The translations under genes were made by a program, and so were the position numbers. A stretch of DNA of 64,000 bases from Harmonia axyridis. Lineage: Eukaryota > Arthropoda > Insecta > Coleoptera > Coccinellidae. The stretch lies in the NCBI RefSeq assembly GCF_914767665.1, contig NC_059506.1:6634001-6698000 (forward strand), read 5' to 3'. Under the pieces are notes generated by a model. That model saw nothing but the letters and a program-made list of their open reading frames with translations, made no database searches and was not told where the DNA came from. Numbering within the stretch: the stretch's first letter is position 1; each line of letters begins with the position of its first letter. Positions 60,901 through 64,000 of this stretch are shown one piece after another.

Positions 60901-62490
60901 TAACAAGATATGAACTACCATTTATTCATTTCAAGAATCAAGTTTAATGATCGCCAATTCACTCTACTTTTTTATTTCAATTCATATTACTGATTTTTGA
61001 AAAGAATAAATGGCATAATTGTCGCGTTATTTCACGTGGAATTGTTTTTCTGGACTGCATAAAATATTTTTTATTATATCAGCCCAATTTCATCTTTCTT
61101 TTCCATTATAAACATCAAGGTGAGTTTCATTTAAATATATCTACTTTGATACTCAATGCTGACATACGTTATTGAAAATGAAGGTTCTATCCTACTACGC
61201 CACTGCTTACGAAAACTGGAATCGGTCATATGCGGAAATTTTTCTGGTCCTCAATTTCAGGTCTTATGCTCAATAAAATTGAAATAAAAAACTAATGAAA
61301 ATAGAACAAAAGAATGACAATGAATAGAACTATAATAGTTATTTATGCAACAAGTGCAAAAAGTGAATGCTCGATGCACAATTTTTGCATGAGTTGCATA
61401 CAACATTTTTTCTACGTTCATGCAAAAAGCAAAAAATGATTTATTGAGGTGCGGCACTAGGCGTAGGAAAATGAAAAGCGCAACTTGAATACTTTATTAT
61501 TAATATCGATTTGCATTGAAACAGAAACTAATACGTTACGAACAATTTAACTCAAACTTTATTTTTACCCTCAATGTTGAAAGTGAATGAACAATTGGTG
61601 CAATTTTCAATATGAATATTTCGTAGTGAAGTACTTTTTAAATCCACTCCTTGATTTGTTACTGCTGTTAACGTACTAGTACTTGGTAACTGTACATCGT
61701 TATTTCCTTCAGGCTGAAATATTTGTTTGTCATGATGACAGCACGTTGAAGTAGAATGACAGATGAGTGCAATAAAAACTTTATTGCACTAGTGCAATAA
61801 AGAACTTCTTTTTCCACTAAATATAGTTCAATAAAGTTTTGCTTTTTGCATGAATGTAGAAAAAGGAATTGAACATTCTCATCCACCATGATTTCTCAAT
61901 CTACTTAATTCTACACCTTACCTGAAAAAAATTGTTATTTCCATAACTTTGCTTGTCATTGCTATACTGATCAACCTTTGGTCCATATGCTGGATTACTA
62001 TAAGTCAGTGGTTGATTGTTGTAAGGACCCATCGAATAACCATTGTCTTGAGATTTATAAGGGTTCTTATATGGTGTGGTGTACTTATTGCCATAACCAG
62101 GCATATAACCCCCATAAGGAGTTTTGGAAGAACTGTAAAGTCCAAGGGGTGGAATAGGATAGTTGTTGCCATTTGAAGGGTAGGAATTTCCTGATGCCGG
62201 TCCTGAACCGTAGCTGCCATAGCCATTATTGGCTCCGAAATATCCAAGCTTGGCGGTGTAATCATTGTATCCATTAGAAGAGGTGTAAGTGTTGCTCGAT
62301 TGTGGCCCATAGGACATTATTTTCGATAAGTCTTGTCCTAAACCGTATCCAGGGTATGAACCAAGAGATGAGGTTAGATCGAGGTCCTTGCCATATCCAT
62401 GAGCACCATATGGACCCACGTTCGGATTATAGGGTCCAAACAACGGTCCAACTTTTCCAATTCCAATTGGGAATGAATTCATGAGTGGAG
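48945..62490 (-). CDS. Unrecognised Gly/Tyr-rich membrane proprotein (5' end missing)
   Basis: Four - strand exons join in phase: 62490-61922, 58765-58462, 53558-53022 and 49711-48945 (stop TAA at 48945-48947). All introns are GT-AG with phases 0, 1 and 1. About 724 residues are visible, and the first exon starts in mid-codon, so at least one upstream exon (signal peptide?) is missing. Layout: a Gly/Tyr/Asn/Pro/Ser-rich stretch with repeated YG pairs (~190 residues); a proline-rich linker and coiled coil (KIEELKTQIYALQNAISTY, EQQIEELKGIVNSL); a charged part with two dibasic sites (EKKTKR|SIND, KTKRRKR|SVDD) and amphipathic helices (IKNRIDHLKKQL); a helix KKLDIFKEIVARVMDKVIES; two hydrophobic segments (FGYLPLILLRVVNAISTFIYI and FLVPAGVVLLVTGGMVFLIW); and a Tyr-rich tail ending NQLPVYNE. 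I do not recognise the family. It could be a cuticle- or matrix-associated secreted protein anchored to the membrane; that is inference. Polyadenylation candidate on the - strand at 48861-48856. Confidence 0.85.
49780..49985 (+). mobile_element. LINE tail fragment
   Basis: A short degenerate frame holds RTRRPLGRPPKR, like the basic segment near the end of RTE-type polymerases, and ends in a GAA repeat (about 49962-49974) like the element at 800-1372. Only ~200 bases remain, in an intron of the - strand gene. Confidence 0.5.
50430..50466. mobile_element. 37-bp micro-element of the P-like family
   Basis: Left CATAGTATAATGAAAGGAA and right TTCCTTATACTATG are inverses matching the termini of the 4.15-kb element at 5318. 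They are flanked by an exact 7-bp repeat GTACTGG (50423-50429, 50467-50473). No interior is left. Confidence 0.8.
50512..51964. mobile_element. Foldback element, CAGGGTGGCC termini, copy 1
   Basis: Starts CAGGGTGGCCACTTTTTCAA and ends with its inverse, TA on both sides. Arms of about 450 bp (50512-50960 and 51500-51964). The centre is a degenerate version of the ORF found in the 59211 copy. Lies in an intron of the - strand gene. Confidence 0.92.
52180..52560. repeat. Foldback, ~110-bp arms
   Basis: CACAGCGTTTCAAATT, AACCACCTGCCAAGCT, GTAATCAGTTTTC and GAGTTATCTCGTTGGCAACG at 52190-52270 recur inverted at 52450-52558. Noncoding. Confidence 0.8.
53739..54650 (-). mobile_element. Mariner-like transposon, 912 bp, degenerate transposase
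   Basis: Termini AAGGGTGTTTTTTTC and inverse (TTTTTTTTTCGAGG) with TA on both sides. The - strand carries a broken IS630/mariner-type transposase: LTPEQRLQIVQFYCENNGSV at about 54530, IIGPYFFKNYDGQKVTVNGD, then LWFQQDGATCHTARATIDLL (catalytic Asp in QQDGA), then YADKPQTLDHLEDNIRRVIA and IENWTSRLDYIRASRGYH near 53900. Several frameshifts and stops; inactive. Sits in the 4.9-kb intron of the - strand gene. Confidence 0.93.
54957..55395. mobile_element. CAGGGTG-type MITE, 439 bp
   Basis: CAGGGTGTATTTGAATCGTT at the left and an imperfect inverse (..ATATACACTCTG) at the right; TA both sides. Arms short (~40 bp). Noncoding. Confidence 0.75.
55758..57427. mobile_element. 1.67-kb foldback with >400-bp arms
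   Basis: GGAATAAATTAAAGGATCAA at the left, inverse at the right; arms about 55758-56190 and 57000-57427 with strong similarity throughout. An inner pair of inverted blocks (CCATGGAGCGGTTTTTCTG and neighbours) lies at 56203-56270 and 56715-56765. The candidate duplication is ACTAG (55753-55757, 57428-57432). Superfamily unknown; no transposase seen. Confidence 0.85.
57580..58456 (+). mobile_element. ISL2EU-like nonautonomous element, copy A, 877 bp
   Basis: Ends GGACTAGTTTAG..GAACTAGTCC with AT on both sides (57578-57579, 58457-58458). From 57875 a short frame MEEGVVKGQSDNLPKIDIFA leads, after a one-base shift, into SNPTYVSAEIRGVELFK followed by GTAAGT at 58002. This resembles exon 1 of the YqaJ-type protein of ISL2EU transposons, so the element looks like an internally deleted ISL2EU. 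CRE-like TGACGTCA sequences lie at about 57742 and 58291. Its right end is 5 bases from a splice donor of the - strand gene. Confidence 0.8.
58880..59105 (-). repeat. Dispersed repeat, inverse of 34.1-34.4 kb
   Basis: Reverse-complement match to 34150-34375 (TCCGCAATACTGATGGTGAG, GGCGATA..GAAAAGTTATTATA). Noncoding. Confidence 0.65.
59211..60571. mobile_element. Foldback element, CAGAGTGGCC termini, copy 2
   Basis: Second copy of the 50512-51964 family, TA on both sides, with arms again inverted (CCGACCTTCTAA, CAAGCAGTCCAAACAAATCG). It retains a 147-residue open frame in the centre (next entry). Confidence 0.92.
59484..59927 (+). CDS. Unrecognised ORF inside a foldback element
   Basis: 147 residues starting MYVRKNKSINDINVLTSEPN, with a basic, helical middle (RKKSRTVTSEWNLLKTTFNK, FEYQTLQKLYRNDLK) and a second basic part (GKYSKRRNKQMYKKYGYQN). 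The 50512 copy keeps a damaged version of the same text (around 50990-51300), so it belongs to the element rather than to the host. No family recognised; it could be a DNA-binding remnant of a transposase. Whether it is expressed is unknown. Confidence 0.4.
   Translation: MYVRKNKSINDINVLTSEPNSIEPRKKSRTVTSEWNLLKTTFNKIVKRRECNDFKFEYQTLQKLYRNDLKIKFYSVICFNGTNDKSNNSDSSREGLDCLECIGKYSKRRNKQMYKKYGYQNREVHFTKWWTFRTLTSLIFIYFRIII
60870..61064. repeat. Short MITE with inverted ends
   Basis: ATGCAGCCCATGAACAATTT..CACGTGAAATAACA on the left, approximate inverse on the right (CGTTATTTCACGTGGAATTG..GGACTGCAT). No coding sequence. Confidence 0.65.
61334..61866 (+). repeat. GTGCAATAAAG repeat, copy 2
   Basis: Direct copy of 46071-46600 with an internal ~60-base deletion near 61376 and about 100 unrelated bases near 61590-61700. 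Its right end is about 55 bases from an exon of the - strand gene. Confidence 0.85.
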
Positions 62491-62774
62491 CTAAAACGAA
62501 TGAGTATATTAGGCCAATTGAAAATTCCCGGGCTGATGCACAGATGGCGGTGCTAGTATTAAATCCATATGATTATTATTTAGTACTGAGATGCATAGAA
62601 AACCTGGTCTGTCTACTTATACCTGTAAAACTTTCAGACAAAACGGGAGATTTTTCAGATTTATACCTACTTGATTTCGAGAGATCGCGTCTTTTCCAGA
62701 TGGCGTATACATCGTTTATATTTGACATTTCTCTTAATTCTCGACTCACGTGAAATAAAGGCGTAGATCTTCTT

Positions 62775-63560
62775 TTCTTGGGGGGGAGTGATAATCGAAA
62801 AAAAATTTTTGACGACAACTTTAACTCATATCTGTAATGTTAGAAAAAGAAGTTTGATAACGAAGTTTGGACCAAATTACTCGAAATAATTATTTTTATT
62901 ACTAATTCGGTTGTTCTTGCTTTATACTGGGTGGTCTCAAATAAGAATTACGAAGGGAAATGAGAAATTACTTGAATAATTTTGAGAAAAAAAGTATCAT
63001 GAATATGAGCCCATTAACGCTTTGCTTTCAATATACAGGTTGTTTCTAGTGTGTCGTACTTTTTGTGATGCTTATATCAGTTTATCAAATATTTATTAAT
63101 CTTCGCTACAGATTGGGTAAATAAATACCAAAACTTATAATTAATGCATTCATTAGAGCTTACTAGCTGGATCTTTATAATAATTTGGATTTTCCTGAAG
63201 ATTACTAGAGAATTTTTCTCGAAATCGATAGGAGATACGACAAAACTATAACGAACCAAAAAGTGTACTACTGGACTAGAGTTTTTTTCTACATTTTTCT
63301 AAACTAACAGTCATTCACCAAAATATAGTTTTGGAGAAAGGAAGAAGGCATCCTTCTAGAAAAAATATCACACTGTAGATTTGCATTCAAAATTAGCATA
63401 TCACATGGTGAAAACTTTAAACTGGAATATCTATGGCCAATTCAAATGAAATATCTTGTGAAGGGAAGGTTATACGATAAAAAAACTCAAACACATGTAC
63501 CTCAAAACAAAATGTTTGGGGACTCATATTATAGGACTTTTTGTCTTAAAATGATCCGGG
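62775..63560 (-). repeat. Interspersed repeat, inverse of 3.87-4.67 kb
   Basis: Reverse-complement match to 3.87-4.67 kb with divergence; includes AATGACAGATTCCCGGATCA-type and TTGTCGTATC landmarks in inverted order. Confidence 0.6.
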
Positions 63561-64000
63561 AATCTGTCATTTTCATTTGTATCTCCAATTAAGGAACACC
63601 GTGTAATTACCCCCAGTATCCCCCCATTTATACGCTTCTGTCGTGAACTTTGAGTAGAGAACAATAATATTTCATATTCTATGGTCTGCCATTATATTCC
63701 ATTCATTTGAGTAAAAATTCGATATGAACTGAATTGTAATTTATTGTGAATGTTTGCAGTGTCTAAAATCAGTATTTCCTTTTTAAACGGCACCTGGCAG
63801 ATAGCGGGAATTCGAAAATTTTTTAAGAGCGCCCCCTACAGAACTCTGGTGAAGCAGAACACCAAAGCCACAGGAGGGTCTCTCAAAAATTCTGAAACAA
63901 AATCGAATCGGTAAACACACCAGGTATTCTATGCATCTTAGTTAGTACCAACCTTTAAACGATACGTGTCAAAATTTGACATCAGTCCGACCATTAGTTT
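63561..64000. other. Nothing recognised to the window end
   Basis: No supported frame or repeat. A first exon of the - strand gene may lie here or beyond, but I could not pick one out. Confidence 0.4.

Noticed and set aside
61949..62310. Frames overlapping the Tyr/Gly-rich exon on both strands
   Set aside because: Shadows of the repetitive codons of the real - strand exon.
1..64000. CRISPR array, rRNA or tRNA genes, viral integration
   Set aside because: No regularly spaced direct repeats, no cloverleaf with A/B boxes noticed, and no capsid, envelope or viral polymerase text; all RT sequences are LINE-type.

Overview
The window is AT-rich nuclear DNA of an insect, most likely a beetle (a ladybird-like genome would fit, but that is a guess). 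Evidence: introns with GT-AG borders, a ribosomal protein gene with an arthropod-like protein, and a dense load of eukaryotic transposons. About 64 kb holds only three host genes I can defend; most of the rest is transposon sequence, much of it nested.

Host genes. (1) 15.9-20.3 kb, + strand: RpSA (40S ribosomal protein SA, laminin-receptor homologue; stubarista in Drosophila), complete in three coding exons plus a noncoding first exon with a TATA box and a pyrimidine-rich start. (2) 26.4-47.3 kb, + strand: a SUN-domain nuclear-envelope protein (transmembrane segment, coiled coil, C-terminal SUN domain) in five visible exons. Its 17.5-kb intron is packed with transposons, and one 58-bp intron looks like a GC-AG intron. 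(3) 62.5-48.9 kb, - strand, convergent with (2): an unrecognised large protein with a Gly/Tyr/Asn-rich region, a coiled coil, two furin-like cleavage sites and two C-terminal membrane segments. Four exons fit together in phase; the 5' end lies beyond the window or was not found.

Mobile DNA by region. 0-5 kb: the end of a foldback repeat, a 3' RTE-type LINE fragment, a foldback element and a repeat found again inverted at 62.8-63.6 kb. 5.3-14.2 kb: a P-superfamily cluster, with a 4.15-kb element carrying a broken THAP9/P-type transposase and a second inverted copy interrupted by a related 3.17-kb element. 14.3-15.4 kb: two compact palindromes upstream of RpSA. 20.9-28.9 kb: a THAP-domain element, several hAT elements and two foldbacks. 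30.3-44.4 kb: two hAT elements, two LINE remnants, a Tc1 element with terminal repeats, an ISL2EU-like element split by a foldback, and a palindromic mariner-like element split by a PIF/Harbinger element. 44.9-61.9 kb: more foldbacks, a mariner-like element, a second ISL2EU-like copy and a 37-bp micro-element.

Target-site duplications, read directly, make many of these insertions certain: 8 bp for hAT and THAP elements, 7 bp for the P-like family, TA for Tc1/mariner and foldbacks, TAA for Harbinger and AT for the ISL2EU-like family. I saw no CRISPR, no convincing tRNA or rRNA gene and no virus.
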